DNA of 64,000 nucleotides from Microbacteriaceae bacterium PS02070 (GTDB taxonomy: Bacteria; Actinomycetota; Actinomycetes; Actinomycetales; Microbacteriaceae): the NCBI GenBank assembly GCA_029959865.1, contig JASCPE010000001.1, positions 434,001 to 498,000 of the forward strand, in the 5' to 3' direction. Under the pieces are notes generated by a model, which saw only the letters and a list, made by a program, of their open reading frames with translations, was not told where the DNA came from and searched no databases. Of this stretch, positions 51,345-60,108 are shown in pieces. The translations under genes were made by a program, and so were the position numbers. Within the stretch, counting starts at the first letter, position 1. Each line of letters opens with the position of its first letter.

Positions 51345-52556
51345 ATGCCGCTGGACCTCGAAGCCCTCTACATCGACCTGCACCGCCATCCCGAGCTCTC
51401 CTTCCAGGAGACACGGACCGCGGGGGTGGTGACCTCCACTCTGGACACCCTCGGCATCGAATATGAGGAAGGCATCGGCCGCACCGGCGTCGTGGCGGTC
51501 CTGCGCAATGGCGAGGGCCCCGTCGTCTGGCTCCGTGCCGACATGGACGGTCTCCCCGTGCCCGAGCAGACCGGCCTCGCGTATGCCAGCACGGCGCGCG
51601 GCGTGGACCCCGCGGGCAACGACGTCCCCGTGATGCACGCGTGCGGACACGACATGCACGTGACGGCGCTCCTCGGCGCACTCGAGCACCTGAACACGCA
51701 CCGGGACTGGAACGGCACGATCGTCGCCGTGTTCCAGCCGGCGGAAGAATATGGCGCGGGCTCGCAGGCGATGATCGCCGACGGCGTAATGAACCGCTAT
51801 CCGGCCCCGGACATCGTGCTCGGCCAGCACCTGACGCCGCTTCCCGCCGGCGTCGTCGGCGTCCGTCCCGGCACCCAGATGGCCGCCTCCGATGGCCTCA
51901 CCGTCACCCTCCTCGGCCGCGGCGGCCACGGCTCGCGTCCACACGCCACGATCGACCCTGTGGTGATGGCCGCGGCAACCGTCATGCGGCTGCAGACGGT
52001 CGTCTCCCGCGAGATCGACCCGCGCGAGATGGCGGTCGTGACGGTGGGATCGATCCATGCCGGTCTGAAGAACAACATCATTCCCGCGGAGGCGAAGCTG
52101 GAGCTGAGTCTGCGATACCCCAACGATGAGGCGCGCGAGAAGGTGCTCGCCAAGGTCGAGCGGGTCGTGCGAGCGGAGGCCGTGGCCTCCGGGGCCACCG
52201 AAGAGCCGATCATCACGACCGACCACACGCTCCCTCCGACCATCAACGACGCCGGCGCGACCGCACGTCTCGTGGGTGCGTTCACACACGCCTACGGTGA
52301 TGAGCACGTCGTCGACCCGGGCATGTTCACCGGCTCCGAAGACGTCTCGTGGTTCGCCCGCGACGCCGGGGTTCCGCTCGTGTTCTGGTTCTGGGGAGGC
52401 GTTGACCCCGCCACCTACGAGGCCGCGCGCGATGGGGGAACCATCGACCGCGACATCCCCACCAATCACTCACCCTTCTTCGCTCCGGTCCTGCATCCCA
52501 CCATCGAGCGCGGTGTCGAAAACCTTGTCGTGGCCGCGCACGAGTTCCTGGACTGA
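51345..52556 (+). CDS. M20D family amidohydrolase (hippurate/N-acyl amino acid hydrolase type)
   Basis: 403 aa. Metal-binding HACGHDMHVTALLG at about 102, QPAEEYGAGSQAM at 128, and GRGGHGSRPH (dimerisation/lid domain) at 192; C-terminal TGSEDVSWFARDAGVPLVFW. Cleaves N-acyl amino acids or similar amides in the cytosol using one or two metals. TAGGCT at 51332-51337 (7-nt gap) gives a leaderless start. Substrate not determinable. Confidence 0.93.
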   Translation: MPLDLEALYIDLHRHPELSFQETRTAGVVTSTLDTLGIEYEEGIGRTGVVAVLRNGEGPVVWLRADMDGLPVPEQTGLAYASTARGVDPAGNDVPVMHACGHDMHVTALLGALEHLNTHRDWNGTIVAVFQPAEEYGAGSQAMIADGVMNRYPAPDIVLGQHLTPLPAGVVGVRPGTQMAASDGLTVTLLGRGGHGSRPHATIDPVVMAAATVMRLQTVVSREIDPREMAVVTVGSIHAGLKNNIIPAEAKLELSLRYPNDEAREKVLAKVERVVRAEAVASGATEEPIITTDHTLPPTINDAGATARLVGAFTHAYGDEHVVDPGMFTGSEDVSWFARDAGVPLVFWFWGGVDPATYEAARDGGTIDRDIPTNHSPFFAPVLHPTIERGVENLVVAAHEFLD

Positions 52557-52585
52557 TCCGCGAAGTATCCCTCCGCGCGGCGCAC

Positions 52586-52614
52586 TTGCGGCGGGTGATC
52601 CGCAGGCGTAATGT
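52586..52614 (+). promoter_or_regulatory. Promoter of the KimA-like gene
   Basis: TTGCGG (52586-52591), a 17-bp spacer, and TAATGT (52609-52614), ending 8 nt before GTG 52623. The spacing leaves no room for a c-di-AMP riboswitch. Confidence 0.6.
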
Positions 52615-52622
52615 CGCGCGCC

Positions 52623-54668
52623 GTGACTACTGATGCTGCCGAGCCCGCCGAGGACTCTCCCCTGGCGAAACGAATCCTGCTCGGCGACCCGCTGACGAGC
52701 GAACAACTCAACGATCAGCTCCTCCCCAAGCGCCGCGCGCTGCCGATTTTCGCCTCCGATGCACTGTCCTCGGTCGCCTACGCACCGCAAGAACTGGTGA
52801 TGATCCTGCTCCTCGGCGGCACCGCGTTCCTCGCTTTCACTCCCCCGGTCGCGCTGGCCGTCATCGTCCTGCTCGTCGTTGTGGTCGCCAGTTACCGGCA
52901 GCTCATCAAGGCCTACCCCTCCGGTGGAGGTGACTACGAAGTCGCCCGCACCAACCTCGGCGAACGCGCCGGTGTCGTCGTGGCCTCGGCGTTGCTCGTC
53001 GACTACGTTCTGACGGTCGCCGTCTCGGTCGCCTCCGGCGTCGACAACATCATCTCCGCGCTGCCCGGGCTCGACGCGTGGCGGGTGCCGCTGACCGTGC
53101 TGTTCGTCGCCCTCTTAGTCATCGTGAACCTGCGCGGCGTCCGCGAAGCATCCCAGGCATTCGCGATCCCCACCTATGTCTTCATCGGGTCCGTCGCGGT
53201 CATGATCATCGTCGGCCTCATCCGCTGGGCGATCGGCGATGCGCCCGTCGCGGAGAGCGCGCAGTACGCGGTCCAGGCCGAGGAGCTCGGGCAGGTCGCG
53301 TTCATCCTGCTCCTGCTTCGCGCCTTCGCCAGCGGCTGCTCCGCACTGACCGGGGTGGAGGCTGTCTCCAACGGCGTTCCCGCGTTCCGGAAGCCGAAGG
53401 TGAAGAACGCACAGCGGACCCTCGTCCTCATGGGCACCATCGCGGTGACCCTCTTTGCCGGCCTGACGGCGTTGGCCCTGATCTCCGGAGTGCATTACAC
53501 CGAGGACCCCTGCGACCTCATCGGGTTCGCGTGCGAGACGACACCGCAACAGAGTCTCATGGCGCAGATCGCGGGCGCCGTCTTCGGCGGGGGTTCCGTG
53601 CCGTTCTTCATCATTCAGGCCGCCACCGCCTGCGTTCTCCTTCTGGCCGCCAACACCGCGTTCAACGGCTTCCCGCTCCTCGGGTCCGTCTTGGCGCGCG
53701 ACGGCTACGCGCCGAAATCGTTGAACACTCGCGGTGACCGGCTCGTCTTCTCCAACGGGATGCTCGTCCTGGGGGCCGCCGCCGTCGTGATGCTGCTGGT
53801 CACCCGGGCCGACCTCACCACGCTCATTCAGCTGTACATCGTCGGGGTGTTCGTCTCGTTCTCCCTGGGCCAGATCGGCATGGTGCGGCACTGGCGACGT
53901 GAGTTGAAGTACCTGCGGCGTCCGCACGAGATTCGGGACGCACGGATCGGCCTTGCGATCAACTCCACGGGTGCGTGTCTCACCGTCGTCGCCCTTCTGA
54001 TCGTGACGGTCACGAAGTTCACCCACGGCGCGTGGATCGTATTCCTCGCGATCCCCGTGCTCTCCCTGCTCATGATCGGCGTCCACCGGTACTACCGCGA
54101 CGTCGAACATGAGGTCGCAATGGGTGAACCGCCGCACTTCGGGGCCACCGGCGACCTCGCGGTCGTGCTGGTCAGCTCGATGCGCCGGCCCGCGCTCAAG
54201 GCGGTCGACTACGCGCTCGCCGCGCAGCACGCCTCGACCGTCGCGGTCCACGTCGCTGTCGATGATGAGCAGGCGAGGGATCTGGAGCAGGAGTGGAACC
54301 TTGCGAAGCTTCCGCTCCCGCTCGTGATTCTCGATTCGCCGTATCGGTCCTACGCGGCGCCCATTGCCGCTTTCATCCAGCGCTACCGGCACACGCACGG
54401 GTCAACGATGGTGACCGTCTACCTGCCGCTGTACATCGTCGGACACTGGTGGGAGAAACTGCTTCACAATCGTCGCGCCCGGAGGATCTCGCAGCAGCTC
54501 ATGCTGATCCACGGCGTCTCGATCACGCTCGTGCCGTGGCTGTTGGACTCGTCCGATCTCGTCTACGGTCGGCGCTCCCGCCCGTTCCCCGGCGACGATC
54601 GCGCCGGGCGGACGCTGCAGCCATATGGACTCGTGCTGCACACCGAGGAGATCGAGCGGACGCAGTGA
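52623..54668 (+). CDS. APC-family transporter, KimA-like potassium importer
   Basis: 681 aa from GTG 52623; an ATG at 52611 lies inside the predicted -10 box. The opening ILLGDPLTSEQLNDQLLPKR then FASDALSSVAYAPQE is characteristic of KimA (YdaO), a K+/H+ symporter inhibited by c-di-AMP. Twelve TM segments span residues 45-480. The C-terminal ~190 aa form a cytosolic domain (LAVVLVSSMRRPALKAVDYAL) that in KimA is the regulatory, USP-like part. K+ selectivity is inferred from family. Confidence 0.88.
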   Translation: MTTDAAEPAEDSPLAKRILLGDPLTSEQLNDQLLPKRRALPIFASDALSSVAYAPQELVMILLLGGTAFLAFTPPVALAVIVLLVVVVASYRQLIKAYPSGGGDYEVARTNLGERAGVVVASALLVDYVLTVAVSVASGVDNIISALPGLDAWRVPLTVLFVALLVIVNLRGVREASQAFAIPTYVFIGSVAVMIIVGLIRWAIGDAPVAESAQYAVQAEELGQVAFILLLLRAFASGCSALTGVEAVSNGVPAFRKPKVKNAQRTLVLMGTIAVTLFAGLTALALISGVHYTEDPCDLIGFACETTPQQSLMAQIAGAVFGGGSVPFFIIQAATACVLLLAANTAFNGFPLLGSVLARDGYAPKSLNTRGDRLVFSNGMLVLGAAAVVMLLVTRADLTTLIQLYIVGVFVSFSLGQIGMVRHWRRELKYLRRPHEIRDARIGLAINSTGACLTVVALLIVTVTKFTHGAWIVFLAIPVLSLLMIGVHRYYRDVEHEVAMGEPPHFGATGDLAVVLVSSMRRPALKAVDYALAAQHASTVAVHVAVDDEQARDLEQEWNLAKLPLPLVILDSPYRSYAAPIAAFIQRYRHTHGSTMVTVYLPLYIVGHWWEKLLHNRRARRISQQLMLIHGVSITLVPWLLDSSDLVYGRRSRPFPGDDRAGRTLQPYGLVLHTEEIERTQ

Positions 54669-54673
54669 CCGTC

Positions 54674-55744
54674 TCACGCACGGGATACAGCGCGGGGTGA
54701 GGCCGCCTCGCGCGCGTCACGCAGATCCGCATTCATCAGGGTGCCGGGCAGTCCCTTCACGGTCACGAGAGACCAGACCCCTGCGACGACCGCAAAGACG
54801 AAGGCGAGGATGGGCCCCGCCTGCGGGATGAGCCCGAGGCCGAAGAATGTGCCCGCGCCGCCGAGGATGCGCAGGACGCGCGCCGGAAAGACGGGCATCC
54901 CCGTCTCGTAGCGCAGCTCCACCGCGTGGTCGCCGATGGAGCGCCCGGTGGCGCCGATCACACCCACGATCAGGAGCACTGTCACGGTGTTGGCCACAGC
55001 GTCTCCCCACGCGACGAGCCCATCATCGGGGAGCTCCCCCTCCCCGATGATGAGCAGGAATCCGCGCCAGGCGACACCGAAGACGTAGGCCGTCAGGAAG
55101 GGCGCGAGGACGTCGCTGACCATCGCGAGCAGCCGCCGCCACCGCGTGACGGGGTGCGGCTGGAGCACCTCCGCCGCGGGTCGCCTCATCCAGACGCGCC
55201 GCGGAATGACCAGCGCGACGATCGAGCCGAGCAGTGCGCCACCGGTGTTGGTCGCAAGGTCGACCACGTCGAACACGCGGTACGCGCACGGGTAGATTCC
55301 CCAGACCCCCGTCAGCTGGGTCACTTCGACGAGGCTGGAGACCACGAAACCCAGAGCGGTCGCGGCGAAGATTCCGCGCCCGAACAGCAGGCGGGCGAAG
55401 AACCCGAGAGGCACGAACAAGAACACGTTCAACGCCAGCTGGAGGAATGCGGCGCTGCGGAGGGGGTTGCCGCTCGCGCGGGCGTCGCGGAGATCTCGCA
55501 GGAGAGTGCGCGGGTCGAGGTTGTGTCCGACGCATCGAATGGACTCCGGGTCCGGCAGCGGCAGGAGGGTGTAGCTCCAGATCGCCACGAAGTAGATGAG
55601 CGCGGCGACCCAGCCGAGCAGTCCCCACACCGTCAGGCGCCCTCGGCGCCGGTAGCTCAGCGCGACGATCGGGACGAACAGCACCACCCCGACGACGACA
55701 CCGCCCAGGATCGCGACCATCGCGTTCTGCGTTCCGAAACCCAC
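54674..55744 (-). CDS. VanZ-like and RDD-like fused membrane protein
   Basis: 356 aa. Residues 10-185 form a VanZ domain (VAIWSYTLLPLPDPESI, NVFLFVPLGFFARLL, SSLVEVTQLTGVWGIYPC.RVFDVVDLATNTGGALLG). Residues 205-340 form an RDD-type domain (RRLLAMVSDVLAPFLTAYVFG, GATGRSIGDHAVELRYET). VanZ proteins can give low-level glycopeptide resistance; most actinobacterial members have unknown roles. GTG 55744 with TAGGCT at 55751-55756 (6-nt gap), leaderless. It converges with kimA, with 5 bp between stops. Confidence 0.87.
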   Translation of the reverse strand: MGFGTQNAMVAILGGVVVGVVLFVPIVALSYRRRGRLTVWGLLGWVAALIYFVAIWSYTLLPLPDPESIRCVGHNLDPRTLLRDLRDARASGNPLRSAAFLQLALNVFLFVPLGFFARLLFGRGIFAATALGFVVSSLVEVTQLTGVWGIYPCAYRVFDVVDLATNTGGALLGSIVALVIPRRVWMRRPAAEVLQPHPVTRWRRLLAMVSDVLAPFLTAYVFGVAWRGFLLIIGEGELPDDGLVAWGDAVANTVTVLLIVGVIGATGRSIGDHAVELRYETGMPVFPARVLRILGGAGTFFGLGLIPQAGPILAFVFAVVAGVWSLVTVKGLPGTLMNADLRDAREAASPRAVSRA

Positions 55745-55790
55745 GCAGGAAGCCTACAAGTCGTCGCCGCGGAGGCCTCGCGGCCTGCGA

Positions 55791-56675
55791 TCAGGGGCTG
55801 TCGGAGAAGACGATCGTCTGGTTTCCGTCTCGGATGACGCGATCGTCCGCATGCCACTGCACCGCGCGCGCCAGCACCGCGCGCTCCACGTACGCACCGC
55901 GTGCCTGAAGATCCGCCGCAGACATCGCGTGGTTGACCCGCGCGACGTCCTGCTCGATGATCGGGCCCTCGTCCAGATCCTTCGTGACGTAGTGCGAGGT
56001 CGCACCGATCAGCTTGACCCCCCGCTCCTTCGCCTTCCGGTAGGGCGTCGCCCCGACGAACGCGGGCAGGAACGAGTGGTGGATGTTGATGACGGGGACA
56101 CCGACCTTCTCCAAGAAGTCCTCGGAGATGATCTGCATGTAGCGCGCGAGGACGATGAAGTCGGCGTTGTCGCGCACGAGCTCCAGAATGCGAGCCTCCG
56201 CCTCCGACTTATCCGGCCCCTGCGAGGGGACATGGAAGAACGGGATACCGAACGAGCGCACGTCTTCGGCGACGCTGGTGTGATTCGAGATCACCATCGG
56301 AACGGTGACGTTGAGCTCGCCGCGGCGGTGACGCCAGAGCAACTCCAGGAGGCAGTGATCCGACGTCGACGCGAGGATCGCCATGCGCTTCGGAACGGAT
56401 TGATCGGTGAGCTTCCACGACATCCCGAGCGGTTCCAGAGTCTCCTGGAGGTCTGCCTCCACCGCGGGAAATTTCGCACTGAGGTCTGGCAGGTGGAAGA
56501 CGACACGCTGGAAGAAGTTCCCGCCCTCCGGGTCCGACGAGTACTGGTCGAGCGTGACGATGTTGCCGCCGGTGCGGGCGATCAGCGCCGTCACTGCGGC
56601 GACGAGTCCGGGCTGGTCAGGCCCATGAACGATCAGGCATGCATGATCACGCAACGGGTGAGTGGGAAGGGGCAT
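55791..56675 (-). CDS. purU: Formyltetrahydrofolate deformylase
   Basis: 294 aa. Hydrolyses 10-formyl-THF to THF and formate, feeding formate-dependent purine steps and balancing one-carbon units. N-terminal ACT domain (CLIVHGPDQPGLVAAVTALI, SSDPEGGNFFQRVVF); C-terminal formyltransferase fold with MVISNH, NIHHSFLPAFVGATPYRKA (catalytic His) and IGATSHYVTKDLDEGPII (Asp). ATG 56675 follows GAGG. A gap of 169 bp upstream holds no visible gene or clear signal. Confidence 0.95.
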   Translation of the reverse strand: MPLPTHPLRDHACLIVHGPDQPGLVAAVTALIARTGGNIVTLDQYSSDPEGGNFFQRVVFHLPDLSAKFPAVEADLQETLEPLGMSWKLTDQSVPKRMAILASTSDHCLLELLWRHRRGELNVTVPMVISNHTSVAEDVRSFGIPFFHVPSQGPDKSEAEARILELVRDNADFIVLARYMQIISEDFLEKVGVPVINIHHSFLPAFVGATPYRKAKERGVKLIGATSHYVTKDLDEGPIIEQDVARVNHAMSAADLQARGAYVERAVLARAVQWHADDRVIRDGNQTIVFSDSP

Positions 56676-56844
56676 GGATTCCTCGGCTCTGCGCGGGTAC
56701 GGAGGTGCGATGTCCGGAACGAGCATCGGGACTCACGCCGACAGCGGCAGAGGTCGAGTCACCGGTCACGGCCGGTCGGCACCGCTGACAGGATATCCCG
56801 CGTCCACACGTCCCAGCCGCGAACGATCCCGCCGCGTCGCCCGG

Positions 56845-57798
56845 TCAGTTCTGCGCGAGGAGGTGCTCTCGACGCTCCTCGAGCGTGAGCAACTCGGCAG
56901 TGACAGCATCCAACTGCGCGGTCAGGGTGTCGATGAGCGAGTGCAACGCGCGGTAGACCGCGCCGGACCGCTCCTGTGCCTCCTGGATCCGACCGCGCAC
57001 CATCCAGTCGCTGAAGATGTTGTCGAAGAGGACATCGAACGTGCCCAACAGCTCACCGACGTCGACCCCCCGCACGCTCGGCAGCTTCAGATCGCGCAAC
57101 TCCGTCGACAGGCGGTCCAGCGCTCGATCGACGTCCGCGAATCCCCGCGAGGCATGGTCGATCTTGCTGTGCTTGACCATGTCGGCAATGAAACCTCCCC
57201 CGAAGAACGTGTCGTAGGTCGACCATCCCCCCGCGCTGCGCAGGCGCTCCTGCGCATCGTTGAGGACTCTGCTCGCGTCGACGGCGGCATGGATCGCTTC
57301 GGCGACCTCCCGTCGCTCGGCGTTCAGGTCTCCGCGTCGACGCGCGTTGTCCACGAGTTCCTGGGCGACCGAGTCGCCGCGGGACGCGTGCCACGCCTCC
57401 TGCGCGGCGAGCGCGTGCGCATACTCGGCATCGACGTCGCCGAGGCCGGCGAGTTCCGTCTGGAGTCGCTGGTCTTCGGCGAGCGTCCGCTGGAGCTTCT
57501 CGGCAGCGGCAGCGGCCACGTACTCGGCCTGCTGGGCTTCGGCGCGCTCACGCCCGAGGCGCTCGTCCGTGTCGCCGCGCAGTCCGCTCCAGACGCGGGT
57601 GAAGGAGAAGGATTCCAGTGCGACGACGTCGCGCTGTTCCGCGGCGAGCGCAGCACGCGCCGCCGCGTCTTCTTGAGTGCGGGAGGCGATCACCTCGGCG
57701 AGCTGCGCGCGCTGCGCCCGCAGGTGATCTCGGCGGCGGCGATCATCGACCGCGGCGGCCACTCGTTCGGCGATGACATGACGTTCTTCGGCTGCCAT
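56845..57798 (-). CDS. Coiled-coil protein, unknown function
   Basis: 317 aa, mostly Ala/Glu/Arg-rich heptads (residues 1-150 and 255-317) around a less regular middle with GGWSTYDTFFGGGFIADMVKHSK. No signal peptide or TM. The middle block is shared, from memory, with actinobacterial 'coiled-coil, tellurite-resistance-like' proteins but I cannot name a family. A weak CAGGCT box lies 6 nt upstream of the ATG. It is divergent from sufS by 111 bp. Confidence 0.78.
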   Translation of the reverse strand: MAAEERHVIAERVAAAVDDRRRRDHLRAQRAQLAEVIASRTQEDAAARAALAAEQRDVVALESFSFTRVWSGLRGDTDERLGRERAEAQQAEYVAAAAAEKLQRTLAEDQRLQTELAGLGDVDAEYAHALAAQEAWHASRGDSVAQELVDNARRRGDLNAERREVAEAIHAAVDASRVLNDAQERLRSAGGWSTYDTFFGGGFIADMVKHSKIDHASRGFADVDRALDRLSTELRDLKLPSVRGVDVGELLGTFDVLFDNIFSDWMVRGRIQEAQERSGAVYRALHSLIDTLTAQLDAVTAELLTLEERREHLLAQN

Positions 57799-57909
57799 GT
57801 CTCCAGCCTGTCAGATGCCACGCTCGAGAAACGGAGGGGTGCGTGGTCGGAGCGCCCCGGTGCGGTCTGTCCCGACCCGGGTGTATCCGCGCGGGCGTAG
57901 CCTAGAGGT

Positions 57910-59205
57910 GTGACTTCGTCCCCTTCTGCTGCGCCCGCCACCCTCGATGTCGAGGCGATCCGAGCGGACTTCCCAATCCTTTCTGAGCAGGTCGGAGATC
58001 GGCCCCTCGTCTACCTCGACTCGGCGGCCACGTCACAGGTACCGACACGGGTGCTCGACGCGCAGCGCGAGTTCCTGACGCACGCGAACTCCGCAGTGCA
58101 CCGCGGCGCGCACACCCTCGCCGCGAATGCAACGGACGCGTTCGAAGACGCACGGGAGGCAGTTGCCCGGTTCGTCGGCGTCCTCCCGAACCAACTCGTG
58201 TGGACCAGCGGCGCGACGATGGGCCTGAATCTCGTGGCGTACGCGATCGGTAACGCCACCCTCGGCCGGGGCCTGCCGGGAAGCGCGCTCCTTGCTCTCC
58301 AGCCGGGCGACGAGATCATCACCACCGCGATCGAGCATCACGCGAACCTTCTACCGTGGCAGGAACTGGCAGCGCGCACCGGCGCTGTCATGCGATACAT
58401 CCCCGCGCGGGAGGACGGCACGCTCGACCTGGAGCCCTCCGCCTCGACCATCACCGACCGCACCCGCATCGTGGCTTTCACCCATGTCTCGAACGTGCTC
58501 GGCATCGTCAACCCGGTCACTGAACTCGCGCGCCTCGCGCACGACGCGGGCGCCCTCGCGGTGCTCGATGCCTGCCAATCCGTGCCGCACCTTCCGGTCG
58601 ACTTCCGCGCGCTCTGCGTTGACCTCGCGGTCTTCAGCGGTCACAAGATGCTCGGCCCGTACGGCGTCGGCGGCCTGTACGGCAGCGATGAGGTGCTCGA
58701 AGCTCTGCCGCCGTTCCTCACCGGCGGCTCCATGATTTCGCGCGTGACTCTCGAGGGCGCCGAGTACTTGCCGCCGCCCCAGAAGTTCGAAGCCGGCACA
58801 CAGCCCGTCGCGCCGGCGATCGGCCTGGCTGAAGCGACGCGCTATCTCGACGACATCGGTCGCGATCGCATCCACGCGCACGAGAGCGCGCTCGCCGCGC
58901 GCATGCGCGATGGGCTCCGCGAGATCCCCGGCGTACGCCTCCTCGGCGATGCCGAGGGTGTCGAGCGGGTGGGTCTGTGGGCCTTCGACGTCGAGGGCGT
59001 TCACGCGCACGATGCCGGCCAGGTCCTGGATTCCCGGGGCATCGCGGTGCGCGTTGGGCATCACTGCGCCGCACCGCTCCATGAGCGCTACGGGCTCACC
59101 GCCTCGGTGCGCGCCTCGACGGCCGTCTACAACACCGAGGCCGAGGTCGACGCCTTCCTCGACGCCGTCTCCGGCATCCGGTCCTACTTCGGAGTCTCCT
59201 CATGA
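57910..59205 (+). CDS. sufS: Cysteine desulfurase
   Basis: 431 aa, group II (SufS-type). The PLP lysine is in VFSGHKMLGPYGVGGLYGS; the cysteine persulfide site in RVGHHCAAPLHERYG; HRGAHTLAANATDAFE and NQLVWTSGATMGLNLVAYA near the N-terminus. Mobilises sulfur for Fe-S cluster assembly, passing it to SufU. GTG 57910 with TAGCCT at 57898-57903 (6-nt gap). It overlaps sufU by ATGA. SufBCD genes lie elsewhere. Confidence 0.95.
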   Translation: MTSSPSAAPATLDVEAIRADFPILSEQVGDRPLVYLDSAATSQVPTRVLDAQREFLTHANSAVHRGAHTLAANATDAFEDAREAVARFVGVLPNQLVWTSGATMGLNLVAYAIGNATLGRGLPGSALLALQPGDEIITTAIEHHANLLPWQELAARTGAVMRYIPAREDGTLDLEPSASTITDRTRIVAFTHVSNVLGIVNPVTELARLAHDAGALAVLDACQSVPHLPVDFRALCVDLAVFSGHKMLGPYGVGGLYGSDEVLEALPPFLTGGSMISRVTLEGAEYLPPPQKFEAGTQPVAPAIGLAEATRYLDDIGRDRIHAHESALAARMRDGLREIPGVRLLGDAEGVERVGLWAFDVEGVHAHDAGQVLDSRGIAVRVGHHCAAPLHERYGLTASVRASTAVYNTEAEVDAFLDAVSGIRSYFGVSS

Positions 59206-59645
59206 GCGATCTCGACGCCCTCTACCGGGAGCTGATCCTCGATCACTCCAAGCATCCCCAGCACTTCGGCCTCGCCGACGAAGAGGGCGCACACGCGACC
59301 TCGTACCAGAAGAACCCCGTCTGCGGAGATGAGATCACGCTGCGGGCGCGGATCGAGGACGACGGCGACACGGTGCGCGACGTGACCTGGGAGGGTCGCG
59401 GATGCTCGATCTCACAAGCGTCGGCGTCCATGCTGTCGGACCTCGTGGTCGGCATGACCCGCACCGAGGCGGTCGCGTTCGTCGACGGGTTCCGCGAGGC
59501 GCTGCGCTCGCGCGGCGCGATCGAGCTGGACGAAAACACCTACGCCGACGCCGCGGCTCTCAGCGGCGTCTCAAAGTTCAGTGCACGCGTCAAGTGCGCG
59601 ATGCTCGCCTGGGTTGCTCTCGAAGACGCCCTCGGCCGCGCGTAA
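59202..59645 (+). CDS. sufU: Fe-S assembly sulfurtransferase SufU
   Basis: 147 aa. Zn/sulfur-transfer ligands: Cys in NPVCGDEI (about 42), Cys in GCSISQASAS (about 67) and Cys in ARVKCAMLAW (about 130), with the first Asp typical of SufU. Accepts the persulfide from SufS by Zn-ligand swapping. ATGA overlap with sufS shows coupling. The 3' side has a terminator facing ptsH. Confidence 0.95.
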   Translation: MSDLDALYRELILDHSKHPQHFGLADEEGAHATSYQKNPVCGDEITLRARIEDDGDTVRDVTWEGRGCSISQASASMLSDLVVGMTRTEAVAFVDGFREALRSRGAIELDENTYADAAALSGVSKFSARVKCAMLAWVALEDALGRA

Positions 59646-59723
59646 CCCTCGATCGAACGGGTTGCGGTTCAGGCGCGATGCCTTCCGGGATAGTTCTCGC
59701 CGCTGGCCGGACGAGACGATCGC

Positions 59724-59765
59724 GAGGCCGCGCCCTCGCCTGTGAAACGGCGGGGGTGCGGCCTC
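59724..59765. terminator. Terminator between sufU and ptsH
   Basis: GAGGCCGCGCCCTCGCC (59724-59740) pairs with GGCGGGGGTGCGGCCTC (59749-59765), 15 of 17 pairs plus wobble, with an 8-nt loop between convergent genes. Confidence 0.75.
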
Positions 59766-59783
59766 AGTATCGACCGTTCGGAT

Positions 59784-60053
59784 CTACTCTGCGTCGAGGT
59801 CGGTTTCCAGGAGGGTGACGAGCGCGTCGAGCGCGTCGTCAGCGCCCTCTCCCTCAGCCTTAAGGGTGACGACGGTGCCCTTCTTCGCGCCCAATCCCAT
59901 CAGCGACAAGATGCTGCCGGCGTTGAGGTCGGGACCGCCCTCGACGGCGATCGTGACGGGCACCGACTGTTCCTTCACCGCCTGCACGAACAGCTTTGCG
60001 GGGCGGGCGTGAAGACCGGAGCTCGATGCGATGGTGGCCTGGCGTTCTGCCAT
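59784..60053 (-). CDS. ptsH: Phosphocarrier protein HPr
   Basis: 89 aa. Catalytic His15 in SSGLHARPAKLFV; regulatory-site Ser47 in NAGSILSLMGLGAKKG. Carries phosphate from enzyme I to EIIA. Co-directional and 55 bp after fruA, it is the last gene of the fru operon, as in many actinobacteria. No ptsI in the window. Confidence 0.96.
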   Translation of the reverse strand: MAERQATIASSSGLHARPAKLFVQAVKEQSVPVTIAVEGGPDLNAGSILSLMGLGAKKGTVVTLKAEGEGADDALDALVTLLETDLDAE

Positions 60054-60108
60054 GGTGTTCTCCTATCTGTGTGCCGGAGTGCGGCGAATCAATGATGACG
60101 GATGACGA

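Noticed and set aside
52611..52622. ATG start for the KimA-like gene.
   Set aside because: It lies inside the TAATGT -10 box, and no ribosome site fits; GTG 52623 is 8 nt after the box.
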